Notes under the pieces: generated by a model | What the model was told of the DNA's origin: nothing | The model's input: only the letters and a program-made list of their open reading frames with translations | Database searches by the model: none | Assembly (NCBI GenBank): GCA_014529385.2 | Contig: CM043958.1 | Coordinates: 79,155,169 to 79,219,168 of the forward strand | Direction of reading: 5' to 3' | DNA: 64,000 nt | Source of the DNA: Adiantum capillus-veneris | Taxonomy: Eukaryota; Streptophyta; Polypodiopsida; Polypodiales; Pteridaceae | Translations under genes and position numbers: made by a program | Shown here: one piece after another, positions 33,067 through 43,451 of the stretch | How the letters are laid out: the number at the start of each line of letters is the position of its first letter | How positions within the stretch are numbered: the first letter of the stretch is position 1

Positions 33067-33527
33067 ATGATAACTCGGAAAGGCTCTCTCCTTCGTGGTG
33101 GAAGGTTATAGTCGGAGGTGTAGAGCTCTTGGTAGTCGAGGTCAAATTTATAGTACCACAGGACAAGGTTGTCTTCGTCTTCTAGCTCTAGGATTGCCCC
33201 TCTAGCAAGCTCTTGAAAAAGCTTGAACTCTCTCTCTTCGAGAAACTTCACTTTCCTGCAAGATAGAGTGCCATCTAGTGTATACACAGGTGTGATGAGG
33301 TAGGTGGTGAGTCTTACCACTTGTATTAATCCAAGTTGGATGGATACATAGCAAGTTGTAAAGTCGTCATCATAGCCTTGATTCACAATCAACACCCCTT
33401 GAAGGTGGAGGGTCTTGTCTTTTCGCCAAGCAAAACAAGTGTCAAAGACCTTGTTGATGACAAGCTCAGCCACTTCACTCGGTAGACGACGTAGAATCCA
33501 TGCTGCTATTTCTAGTTCCTGGCTCAT
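33063..33527 (-). CDS. Accessory protein Y of element C (F-box-like N-terminus)
   Basis: 154 residues from ATG at 33527. The N-terminus reads ELEIAAWILRRLPSEVAELV, with an F-box-like LPSEV...V pattern. The middle reads CYVSIQLGLIQVVRLTTYLI, then RKVKFLEEREFKLFQELARG, aligning with the end of Y2 in A (VYRLSFEEFQPFLELINSL). Its ATG overlaps the stop of the preceding frame (ATGA) and its end overlaps the X frame. The family is not one I recognise, and the F-box reading is an inference from a short motif. Confidence 0.55.
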   Translation of the reverse strand: MSQELEIAAWILRRLPSEVAELVINKVFDTCFAWRKDKTLHLQGVLIVNQGYDDDFTTCYVSIQLGLIQVVRLTTYLITPVYTLDGTLSCRKVKFLEEREFKLFQELARGAILELEDEDNLVLWYYKFDLDYQELYTSDYNLPPRRREPFRVIM

Positions 33528-33835
33528 GAGATGAGAGTGAGGTATCGAAAGACTTTGGAGGATTTACCCTTTTGTTTTGGAGACGGGGTGATTGTCCGCG
33601 CTAGAAAACCCTTGAATCTTTTGGTGCAAGGGAGAGGGAGGGACCACGCGTTTGTAGTAGCTTCCTCAAGTTGTGAAGGCTTGTTGTGGACGTAGGTGGA
33701 ATAGGTGGCAAAGATGTGGACGTAGATGTAGAGAAGCCTGGCTAGCGCTACTTGAAAGCCTACTGATGTGAGAACGCTTGTGCGGATGTCGAGGGAGAAA
33801 ATGATGGCCTTTTCTTCACTTTCAGTTGCACTCAT
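33524..33835 (-). CDS. Leader frame Z of element C, unknown protein
   Basis: 103 residues from an internal ATG at 33835 (MSATESEEKAIIFSLDIRTS); the open frame reaches up to 33925. It holds a hydrophobic aromatic stretch (ALARLLYIYVHIFATYSTYV) that could be a membrane segment, and a basic C-terminus (PSPKQKGKSSKVFRYLTL). The start overlaps the end of the CCHC frame by 14 bases and the stop overlaps the Y start by four. No homologue is visible in A. I do not recognise it. Confidence 0.4.
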   Translation of the reverse strand: MSATESEEKAIIFSLDIRTSVLTSVGFQVALARLLYIYVHIFATYSTYVHNKPSQLEEATTNAWSLPLPCTKRFKGFLARTITPSPKQKGKSSKVFRYLTLIS

Positions 33836-34073
33836 GTCGAAGGTGCGATTTTTGGCTACAATGTGAGCATGATGCAGCTTGTGCCTTGCTTTTACGCTTG
33901 CGGGGATGATGAGAAATGTAAACAATTTGAGTAGGGAAAGAGGGTCTTACCACTTCTTCTATGCTAACAATACAACACCTTGGCAAGAGTGTCTTGATGA
34001 CTTGTGTCAAACCTGCTTGAAGCTTCTCCTCTTCAGTGGTCCAATTAGAGAATTCAAGAAGCCACTCGTCCAT
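33822..34073 (-). CDS. Leader frame Z0 of element C, CCHC mini-protein
   Basis: 83 residues from ATG at 34073, 54 bp after the primer-binding site. MDEWLLEFSNWTTEEEK begins it, and the C-terminus RKRKSKAQAASCSHCSQKSH continues to a perfect C-X2-C-X4-H-X4-C zinc-knuckle spacing just before the stop. A basic run precedes the knuckle, as in nucleocapsid proteins. Chance occurrence cannot be excluded for so short a frame. Confidence 0.4.
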   Translation of the reverse strand: MDEWLLEFSNWTTEEEKLQAGLTQVIKTLLPRCCIVSIEEVVRPSFPTQIVYISHHPRKRKSKAQAASCSHCSQKSHLRHECN

Positions 34074-34126
34074 GAAGAGAAGTAAACATGTCAGCCTTGT
34101 AAACTGAAGATTTCAAGATCGCTCCT

Positions 34127-34140
34127 CCGTGGGGGCACCA
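34127..34140 (-). other. Primer-binding site of element C
   Basis: On the minus strand TGGTGCCCCCACGG, two bases inside the 5' LTR. The same 14 bases, followed by AGGA, occur in element A (51103-51116). The matching tRNA could not be named. Confidence 0.75.
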
Positions 34141-34142
34141 AA

Positions 34143-34934
34143 TGAGAGGCGGAAGTGAAAAAATAGACCCGGTGGCCTCTACACCAAGACTATGCACAAT
34201 GGCCTCATCATGGGGGGATACACAATAGGGGCACCACCTAGCAAGATATGCGGCTAGGACGCATACATATACACAATGAAGCATTCCATGGAAAACAATT
34301 TCAAGATCCACGCCCAAATGTGGAATGGGGTGGTCGGAAAATAAGGTGAGAGGAAAGGTGAATGAGTGAGAATGGGCTTGCTACTCGTGCATGTTAGTAA
34401 GGAAGATAATGAGGTAGGGGAAACTTGCGACTATGCTCACTTATCATACAAGAGGTGGCAAATCCGCACACCAAGATGGAAGTAGCAAGATGATAGGAAT
34501 ATGAGAGTGAGAGAGAGTGTGTGTGTGTATGGTGCTGAATCCGCACACCTTTACATAAGCATAAAAAAAAAGGCAAAGGAACAAGCATATACCATACTCA
34601 CAATGAGATGTATCCAAAGAGACACAAAGTATGGCACCAAGATGGAGTGTGTTGATTGCTTGAAAAATATGAATACAATAGGTAGCGTATGGTAGGAAAA
34701 TGAGAAGGGGACAAGATGGTAGGAGGCATAATGGAGAGATGGGAGTTGATGGCGAGGAATATCATGAGTGTGTCCACCCTTCTTCTTCTTGAAATTGTGC
34801 CTTCAACCCTTAATTACAAGTGGTGTGGAGGTGTGGTGCTCATCTTTTGTGCATGGTGATGGTGATGATGATGGTGTTGTGATTATGTGATTAGGGTTCA
34901 TGCTACAAGCATGTAGCACAAGAGTGTGTATGGA

Positions 34935-34968
<34 letters not shown>

Positions 34969-36100
34969 TGTTTTTTTTCAAGTGAGCTCTCATGGCCTCC
35001 TTATATAGGGAAGGAGGGGAGGATTTAGCAATATTTCTATTTGAGGTGAGTGTCCCACTTTGGTGACTAGGAAAATGGGGTGTATGTGACTGTGGCTCCC
35101 ATCTTGTCTCCTCATTATTTAAAATACCATAGTCAATAGAGAGAGAAGATGAGAGAATGTGGGTAGGATGTAGAGGATAGGAGATATTTACTATAGTCTA
35201 GCTTTGTCTAGACATAATCTTATTAGGGAGAGAAGAGAGAGGTAAGAAATTTACAAGAGAGATTGTCAAAGGTGGATAGTTGTTGATGAGGATAGATCCT
35301 CCAAAAATGGTGATAGAATCACTCTAAACTTTTGAAGACCTCATTAAAAGAGCCTTGTCTCTTGTAATCATGCTTGAAGACTTGTAGAACCATAGCCATT
35401 CTAGAGGGAAGAAAATTGGGGATGTCTTGTGTCACCATTACACGAGAAAACTGGGGTCCACTACAAAAATCATATCTCCGTGTTCATAACTCCAAAAATT
35501 CTGAAAAAAATTGAGCTAAAATTTGAGATCACGAGCTACATCTTTCATGTTGAACGCTCCTTCAGATTTGGGGTTCTTTTCTACTTAAAAAATTCAGCCA
35601 AATAATGTATTATTTGTGGCTACAAAGGTCTTTTGGAGGTCCCCTTTGAGTGGACTTCTCTCTTGGCTTCAAGTGTAAGCTCCTTCATGTGTATGAAAAC
35701 GTGACCTAGAGTTTTTAAAAGATTGGAAATTATCTAGATGGAGGTATTATTGAAATTTGAAAGTGGGGTTGAGGTTTGAAAATGAAAATTAGTGAATAAA
35801 ATATTTGGTAGGGTGGAATAATATATATACATGAAAAATATATTAGAAAATACTAAACTATATAATGTAATTTAGAATATATATATTTAATATTGAAGGT
35901 CAAAAGAGAGATCAACAAAGAAAGCTTACTTATTTATGCTACATCGTGATTGATTAGCATAAGTCTTATTTATTTAATAAAGGCTAAAACATTTGTGAAA
36001 AAGGGAAGAAAAAATCAAAAGTAACTTATATAATAAGAAATATTTTTGGTAAAAGAGAAAACAATATGAGGGGTTTCCATGCACGGAAAAGCATGCTTCA
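34143..36100 (-). repeat. 5' LTR of element C
   Basis: 1958 bp, close by eye to 28076-30030. TATA box on the minus strand at 35000-35007 and a longer GT tract at about 34940-34968. Confidence 0.9.
35000..35007 (-). promoter_or_regulatory. TATA box of the C 5' LTR
   Basis: TATATAAG on the minus strand. This copy would drive the leader cassette and gag. Confidence 0.55.
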
Positions 36101-36105
36101 ACGTC

Positions 36106-36290
36106 ATCATGATCCGTATGAATAGGTTGAGACGGACAAACACGATTTCCAAGGACAACATCAGAGATTTCATAACCTTCAAGAATTAACAACGTCTTTT
36201 CTTTCCACCCTGGAAATCCTTGGCCTTAGAAAGGAGGAACAGAATGTTGGCCAGAAGGAAAGCCGTTGATGAGAATAGTCATAGCCATAT
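36106..36290 (-). pseudogene. N-terminus of the D gag
   Basis: Minus strand from ATG near 36290: MTILINGFPSGQHSVPPF, one TAA, then GWKEKTLLILEGYEISDVVL and PSQPIHTDHDDV. It continues into 28071 (ITEGPIFEDWNVVYTDW) when element C is removed. The leader to the primer-binding site (36291-37038) has no supported frame. Confidence 0.75.
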
Positions 36291-37038
36291 CTGGTTGCGA
36301 GAAGAAGTATAAGATAAGATCGCAAAATCTGCACACCATATATGGTGAAGGCTAAAACTGAGAACGAGAGAAATATGACGACTGTGTTCTATCAATGATA
36401 AATGCAAGAAGGATGCTCAATACACGTCCCAAGATGTGAGAGACGTCATTCAAAAAAGCAGGGAAAAGGAGATGTCAATAATAAAAGAGTCCTCAAAAAA
36501 GAGTGACGTGAGACGCAAGATTGACAGTCACAATATGAATAAAGCTAAATTTGCTCAAAAATTTTACACCAAAATTAGAAAAACGATCGCAGACGCTTCA
36601 CGAAGACGCACGACGAAGAAAGCTGCGTCAAGATCAATTTGCAGTAAAAACAACATAACTTTTTGCTGTGACCTCCGATTGACGCAAACCTAGAACTCAA
36701 ACCGAAGAGCTTGAGAAGACAAACAAGTTTTGGATGAAACTTATCATAGTGCTTTTCCCGTTTCTCCAAATTTTGAGCAGAAGACCCCGAAAAATTGAGA
36801 CGAAGTTCAGGGTGTCAAAAAACAAATCAACAAGAAAACGTAATCAATGATTTATTATATCGATTAGCAATAAACACCATAGAAAACACTAATCATATTC
36901 TTCTTAACACAAAACAACCACAGTTAACAAGAATCAATTCTCAAAAAATAAAATTTGTAGAAATTTTGAATCTTACATGCGAATCGCATACACATACTGT
37001 TTTGTCACCATGAATTGAATCGACGCATGATCGTTACC

Positions 37039-37050
37039 ACTCTGATACCA
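37039..37050 (-). other. Primer-binding site of D (initiator tRNA-Met type)
   Basis: TGGTATCAGAGT on the minus strand, 8 bp inside the 5' LTR. Confidence 0.85.
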
Positions 37051-37058
37051 TGCTGAGA

Positions 37059-37059
37059 T

Positions 37060-37119
<60 letters not shown>

Positions 37120-37232
37120 CGAGACAAGAGATACACCATGTACACTCCCAAAGACTGATTCATATTGAGGACAATATACAAATATATAGGTGAGACCAAG
37201 TTGAGTAGAGTGAGCCATATATAGCTCCAACA
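37059..37232 (-). repeat. 5' LTR of element D
   Basis: 174 bp with a long GA tract (37061-37118). Sense ends TGTTGGAGC...CTCTACA. Confidence 0.87.
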
Positions 37233-38437
37233 ATCAAGATCGTGTTGCTATAAATCATTAGACTCCTCGTTCCTAGCATCAACGTTGTTGGTTGGTAATT
37301 GTAGCAAGGCATAGGTGGTTGCATAAGATGCCGCAGCCATAATCGATGAAGCAAAAGGCTGCAGTTGTGAAGCAATCCAATATAAGCAACGATACCTCAC
37401 AGCTTCTTGGTCTTTTTGTACTCAGTATTTCTCACCACCACCATTAAAGGAATATCTTCATTGCTGGGAGAATCTCGCCTTCATCTGCAGCGTTTAAGCA
37501 CAAGACAGACAGCGTGCAGATTTCTTGTTGCATACGGGTTATTACTTTTTAATTTATTTTTGGCCTTTTTCATACTTAATTTGCAAAGGTTCCTCCATTT
37601 GGATCTTCAATCTTCAACCAAGAAGATTTTCACACCCTCGGCCAAAATTGTGAAGCCAGTTTACGAGCGTCGACGACGTTGGCGACTAGAACAGGTGTTT
37701 TAAAACACTGAGAGCTACAACGATTGGCAATTGTATTTTCAACAAGCATTTAAAATGCAAGTTAAGCTTGAAGATGGACGATTTGATAACTCAACAAATT
37801 TAAATATGTCATTCCAAGTTTGACTTTCTAAGTCTATGTCAATATTGGACAAGATTCAAATGCATGCATAGCAAGTTCTATCACTACGACAACTGTCAAA
37901 CTATCTTTTCAAAGAAGATCTATTTCAAAAACCAAGAGGTACATCAACAGATGCTGAACATCCAGATTTGCTTCAAGATTGCAGTACAAGTTTTCACAAC
38001 TTATTTTACCAGTTCAGTGTTATACTCTTGTTTTGTCATAAACTTTCCAGTCAAAGAATTTTCTTTTATATTGTGAGTTATTGTCATGCTTGTCAGTTAT
38101 CATCATATCAACATTTGTAGGGGATATAGAGACTGCCATCCATAAATGGTAAGACCTCCCATTTTGTCAGTTCTCAGCCTGTTGTTATCACTTCTCATGA
38201 GGTTATTGGGTACACCTTAAACCCAAGGTTTCGAAGTGAGCCAAAAACTCCATTTTTGGTAGCTAACTTTTTGACCTAAACCCTATCTGCTCAAGGGGGG
38301 GTCTACTGACATAGCACCAGGTTATGGATAAACCTGAAATCCTTGGTTGTGAGAAAAGCTAAAACTCACGGTTGACGAGTACCCCCAAAACTCGAGGTAT
38401 CATGAGTTGCTTGTCCAGTTCGGGCTTGAGGGGGGAT
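37233..38437 (+). other. Interior of element E
   Basis: 1.2 kb without a Gag/Pol-like frame. The longest open stretch (37407-37703, + strand) has no recognisable motif. A purine tract (GCTTGAGGGGGGATT, ending 38437) precedes the 3' LTR. Confidence 0.6.
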
Positions 38438-38738
38438 TTTTAGGTTTCCAGTTAGGTATTCAAGCCCAGGTAAAGTGGCATCTGCCAATGGGAACACCTC
38501 TTGTGGCATGCAGATAAACAAGCAGCTACTACAAGTTAAGTTTGCATGGCCTTTTTATGGATTTATATACATTGTAAGATTCTTTAATTATTAATCAACA
38601 AAAAAATAAGCGTGTTCTTTTTACTCCTCTGTGTATCGAATTCTCTCTCTCTCTCTCTCTCTTTCTCACTTTTGTTGCAATGAACCTCCTCACCAGGACA
38701 CTACTCAGGCAGCATCCCCCATAGCCTCAACCCCAACA
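38438..38738 (+). repeat. 3' LTR of element E
   Basis: 301 bp; begins TTTTAGGTTTCC (TG changed to TT) and ends CAACCCCAACA. Confidence 0.85.
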
Positions 38739-38743
38739 TTTAG

Positions 38744-39480
38744 GTTCTCTCATTGGTTGCGCAATCACAATACATCGGTCCTAAATTGTGTACTTGTAGT
38801 GAGAGGGTGCATCAAATTTTTCTGTGTTACATTCCTCTCCACTTTCCATCTCTGTTTTCCAAACCTCTTTTAGTGTCCGGTTTAGCTTTTGGTATTCAAT
38901 TTTTTGTTCTGTTTTCGACATCTTGGTTGATGTTTTGGTTGTGCCCTTGGGTTTCTTCTTGGTCTGTTTTTTTGGATGTGCTCAAAAAGTCATTAATCTC
39001 AATGGTTTTTTGGTGATTTTTTCTCGGATAGAGTCATTTGCTCCCATGAGCATGAGATATTGTGTTTTGGTTGTCAATTTTGATATTTTCTTTTTGAATT
39101 TTGTTTTGTTTTTTTCTTATTCGTCTCATTTGATCTCTCTTTTGTATCCTCAATTTTTTGTTAGGAAACTTGTAGAAGATTTGCTTGTCTTATTTTGGTT
39201 CTTTTTCATTTTTTGAGTCATTGAAGAGCTTGTCTTCAATATCGTTCCCGAAGTCATCACTCCGCAAATCATGGAAATATACCCCTTCCTTGTCACTAAG
39301 ATCTCAAACAAAAACTTTCTCCATGAGCGTTCAAGGGACATCATGGATATTGAGGGACCATCTGGGATGCCATGGTCTTGACATGCAAAAAAATACATGG
39401 CCTGCCACTAATGCTTTGGAGTTGACATCTCCCATCAATGGCCAAAATTTCTAGACCCAAGTTTGGAGAGAAACCAATTT
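38744..39480 (-). pseudogene. Probable upstream part of gypsy element I
   Basis: Right flank of E, continuing the minus-strand line of 24794-24940. Minus strand 39398-39150 reads MYFFACQDHGIPDGPS and RSWRKFLFEILVTRKGYIS, which resembles no domain I can name. Weakly supported: continuity of host sequence is certain from the TSD, coding content is not. Confidence 0.35.
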
Positions 39481-40307
39481 GGGAGAAACTGAAATTTTCT
39501 TGCAATGTACTCATGGTGGCTCGATCTATTTTTTAGCACAAACAACAAACCATGTCAAAACTCATCAAGGAATAAATGTAAGAGCAATGGCATAAATTAA
39601 TGTAAAAGAAATGTTAAATTTTAAAAATAGTCGAGGTAAAAATTAAACAAATTGGAAGAGAAGCAATCCAAACAACATAGATTTAATGTTATACAAATTG
39701 AAGCATTTTACAAAGTTGATATTTCCTTTCTTCGCCATGATTTGAATCCTTTTTTGGAGATGCTCACTCTGAATAAGCTGCAGGAGCCTAGCCCGTGCTC
39801 TGATACTTTTGCTACAAATGGAAGGCATGGCTGCTTTGCAAAATACTCGAAACAACATACTGCTAAGCATAAATGAACGAATCTGCATACCTGACGCCTC
39901 GCATATGACATAATCAACAATGTACGCGAACAGAGAGAGATAGCAAGTGAGAGAGAGGAAGAGAACATGCACAGGTGCACCTCCTAGAGTGGAGTGCTAT
40001 GCCCGGCATGGTGAGAGAGAAGAGAGGAGAGAAGAAGAAAAACGCAAGCATTGGGTGCAATCTCCCCCCGTGCAAGAGTGACGATTTACGTCTTGCATGT
40101 ATTTGATTTATAGATTTCTTGAATGGTCAAATTGATTACAAACTGGCCAATTGGTCATAAATAGCCAAAGATCATAAAAGAGCACTTGAATAATAAAATG
40201 TACATAAAATATAATATCCTTTTGCAATAGTCCAGATCGGTCAAGCCTTCTACACCTCTCACCTACAATAAATAATAAATTATCAATTCCATAACATCAA
40301 AGGGATA
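39481..40307 (-). pseudogene. Possible copia remnant N (leader and gag start)
   Basis: On the minus strand a weakened initiator-Met primer site (AGTATCAGAGCACGGGC, about 39795-39811) is followed by ATGGCGAAGAAAGGAAAT, giving MAKKGNINFVKCFN, like many copia Gag starts. The region to the right (39830-40307), with GA-rich parts, could be its LTR. No second LTR was found. Confidence 0.3.
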
Positions 40308-41462
40308 TGTAAAACCCAAAGGCGTCTTCATGGTAGTCAAGTCCCTACTTTCCATGCTAGTTGGAACTGATCATACCCTGAGTACAAATCCCTCATAGAA
40401 CGTATCATCCATCTTGAAAATGTCTCAGCAAACTTGTCCACAATTGACCCTATACCCATATTTCTAATTGTAACCTTGTTCACAGGTTACATATCCTAGA
40501 TAAATCGTAAAGATCCTTTTTTCTTTGGAACTGTGAACCACCTCTTTGAATATGGAGCATAAGAAGGCTCCAAAATACCCATCTTGATCTTTTCATTAAT
40601 CATCTCAACGAGTTTTGGCAAATGTGCCTTTGGAAGTGGAATAGGCCACAAGTTCCAAGGTACATGAGGGATAGTGAAAATTACCATAGGAGCAACAATG
40701 AAAGGATCAACACACCCTATCGTATGCAGCTCAATTATAAAATAGTTTTTGTGTTTGGCAAGCATTTCTTCAAAGCATATTCTTTCAACCTCTAATAAAA
40801 TCTCCTCACAACCAACCTTTAACTCCTTCAAAGAATCTTGCATAAACTTATGCCCAATCTTACTCAGGTCACAAAAATTAGGTTGCAAAGCATCTTGCTC
40901 CATATCTTTCTTTCAATCTTTTGGTAAAGTTAATGCCACTAGCTTCACTTTCTTTTTCACATTAAACTTGGTCTTCACTTGTACATCAAAACCTTTAGCA
41001 TTTTTGAAATACTTAATGACTTTAACTTTGTACATTTCTATAGAGCATAGTTTCACAACCTCATTTTCCACACACAACTTGAAATCCACTAAAGACTTCA
41101 AGTCTTGCATGATATCCACAAATAAAAACTCATCCAACACATCTGCAATGAATTTATCATCTTTTAATAAACCATTGGTCCTCAAACATTTTTGTACACT
41201 ATTTACATGTTGTCTTTCACCCCGCTTCAAGTCCTCACACTTTGTAAAAGAGATAGATCCATAGTCTATTAATCCTAAAAAACTGATTGAAAACATCTCA
41301 TTTGCATATACATCATGCGATAAAGTTTCTCTTCTTTTACCATTGCAATCTCTCTCTACAATGGTACATAGCCAAAACTCCTCATGTCCTTATAGTCCTT
41401 GAATTTTTGTAAGGTTTTCTCTCTAAGAGTGTCACGGTTCCTTTCATGGTCCACCAAAACAA
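40308..41462 (-). pseudogene. Gypsy fragment F, related to element B (PR-RT linker and RT start)
   Basis: 40496-41296 matches 19407-20153 and the start of the RT of B: NFCDLSKIGHKFMQDSLKEL, GCVDPFIVAPMVIFTIPHVP, AHLPKLVEMINEKIKMGILE, RWFTVPKKKGSLRFI. Past a stop the RT continues (DLYSGYDQFQLA, about 40360) and breaks off at 40308 in the TPLG region. It is more diverged than the B LTR pair, hence older or another family. Confidence 0.8.
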
Positions 41463-41589
41463 TGTTGAGCTTATATGTGAAGCTACTCAATATATGGCAC
41501 GCAGGTCCCCTCTATATATACATCATCTCATGTGTGTATTCTACACACTTTGGGGTTCTATTTCTGTGCTCTCTCCTTCTCTCTCAACA
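41463..41589 (+). repeat. 5' LTR of element G
   Basis: TGTTGAGCTTATATGTGAAG to CTCTCTCAACA. Confidence 0.88.
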
Positions 41590-42299
41590 TGGTATCAGAG
41601 CAGTGCATTTTTGTTTTCAATTTTTCTCCTTATCTAAAATGATTCTGCAGAAACTACTCGCGAGAGGGATTGGAATCGATGTGGTCTACAACTTTGCAGA
41701 AAGAAGTTTTTTCAAATTCTGCACCGATTTTGAGTTATCGTTCGCGGACTGCATACATACCTGAAAAACAGTTTCCGCTTTTTGTTTTTGATTTTTCTGC
41801 TAATTGAAAATGATTTTGCAGAAACTACCCACGGAAGGGATCGGAATTGATGTGGTCTACAACTTTGCAGATAAACTAGCCGCTGTAGGCATCTGAATCG
41901 ATGAGAAACTATTCGCTTGAGCCATCGGAATCGATGTGGTCTATAACCTTGCAGAAGAAAGTTTCTCTAAATTCTGCACTGTTTTTGGGTTATCTTCTCG
42001 GACTGCGAATATGTTTGAAAATCAGTCTTATTTTTTTTTGCTTTTGATTTTTCTCATAATTGAAAACTTCTCAATTATATTTTTTCTTCATCAATCATAT
42101 ATTTGTTACTGACGTAACTTTGCTGCAGAAGCCAGTTACACATCGTTCCGATTCAGTCGAGCCGTTGATGATCGTCCAAATTCTATCGAGCTACTGTTGG
42201 TACATGATCTTTTGTTATATGATTTACTAGTTCATTGATTCTCGTATAATTATTCTTTTAAGAGATATAGTTTACGTCGTTTTATTGATAATTTCTCAT

Positions 42300-42760
42300 T
42301 GAGGTTATTCTCGGTGATGCCATGATGATATTTCATTAATACCATGGTTATTCTCGGTGATTCCATGGTGATTTTTGTTGATACCATGATGATGTTTTGT
42401 TGATTCCATGGTTATTCTCAGTGATGCCATGATGTTGTTTCGTTAATACCATGGTTATTCTCGGTGATTCCATAATGATATTACGTTGATTCCATGGTGA
42501 TTTTTGTTGATACCATGATGATGTTTTGTTGATACCATGGTTATTCTCGGTGATAGCATGATGTTGTTTCGTTGATACCATGGTTATTCTCGATGGTACC
42601 ATGATGATGTTTCGTTGATACCATGGTTATTCTCGTTGATGCCATGATGTTGTTTCGTTGATACAATGATTATTCTCGGTGATATCATGATGCTTTTCGT
42701 TGATACCATGAGGATTTATTCATTTTTATTGATACAATGATGATATTTTGTTAATACTTT
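42300..42760. repeat. Minisatellite in G with a CCATG-containing unit
   Basis: More than 20 imperfect units of about 20 bp, of the types GTTGATACCATGATGATGTTT and CCATGGTTATTCTCGGTGAT. The array covers about 460 bp. The open frame on its minus strand (42348-42602) is a product of the repeat. Confidence 0.85.
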
Positions 42761-43451
42761 GATGGTATTCATTGATCGCTACATTGATAAATATTGTTTT
42801 ATGTAGTATATCATTTGCATCACGTAATCACACATTTTGTACTTTTACGTTCATACTTTATGTACTATATGTTGCCGTGCGTATATATGTCGTCAAAAGA
42901 GTGGCGTCGCGAACCATCTCTTATGGCATTGTGAACGTAATTATTTCATTAACGATGCTAATAATTTTCATGACTATGTTTTTGAGTCTATGATCTATGT
43001 AGAATTGATCAAAGAATTGATTTTATGAAGACAAACTTGGTGACAATAAAAGATTTATGAAGATATGTTTGGTGATGCCATATTGATGACAACATGAAGA
43101 CATGTTTGGTGATGCGATATTAATGACATACTACACAGCAGATTCACGGAGACACTGTTGATTACAAGCTAATCGATAGCCTTTACACCTCTTTATTGAA
43201 CCTTTGTATTCATTATTGTATTTGATAGGATAGGAGTAATGTACTCCTCATAAAACATTCATTGTAAAAGGAGTGATGTAGCTCCTCATAAAATATTCAT
43301 TGTAAAAGGAGTGATGTAGCTCCTTGTGAACATTTGTATATTCAATGATTTTTATAATATAACGGTGGGTGTATATAGAGCTGTGGGTTTTTCCCTTGAT
43401 CCCCCAAGGGTTTTTTTCATCCACAGTTAGGGACCCTTATTTGAGCGGGGG

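Larger units (their letters stand above)
28076..36100 (-). mobile_element. Tat-like Ty3/gypsy element C, minus strand, non-autonomous
   Basis: LTRs of 1955 and 1958 bp, a perfect 4 bp duplication ACGT (28072-28075 and 36101-36104), a primer-binding site shared with element A, four leader frames, gag and protease. RT, RNase H and integrase are absent and replaced by unrelated sequence. It sits inside the gag of copia element D; its removal with one ACGT rejoins D gag. Confidence 0.92.
25289..37232 (-). mobile_element. Ty1/copia element D, minus strand, internally deleted, split by C
   Basis: Short LTRs (133 and 174 bp, the difference lying in a GA tract). Perfect 5 bp duplication ATCAA (25284-25288 and 37233-37237). 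Initiator-Met primer-binding site at 37039-37050. Gag, protease and RNase H remain, but integrase and most of RT are missing near 26600-26650, so it is non-autonomous. Element C interrupts gag. Confidence 0.9.
24941..38738 (+). mobile_element. Small non-autonomous LTR element E, split by D
   Basis: LTRs of about 300 bp, with a perfect 5 bp duplication TTTAG (24936-24940 and 38739-38743). The primer-binding site matches initiator tRNA-Met. Its own interior is only about 1.25 kb (25247-25288 and 37233-38437) with no Gag or Pol frame, so it depends on another element. D is inserted 42 bp inside the 5' LTR. Confidence 0.88.

Noticed and set aside
33063-33527. Reading the ATGA-linked frames as a bacterial operon or contamination
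   Set aside because: They lie between a primer-binding site and gag inside LTRs with a TSD, in a copia element with plant features.
36436-36693. 85-residue basic plus-strand frame
   Set aside because: It lies antisense in the leader of copia element D, without motifs or a homologous copy.
42348-42602. 84-residue open frame with repeated HHGI/SWYQQKS units
   Set aside because: It is a translation of the minisatellite in element G.
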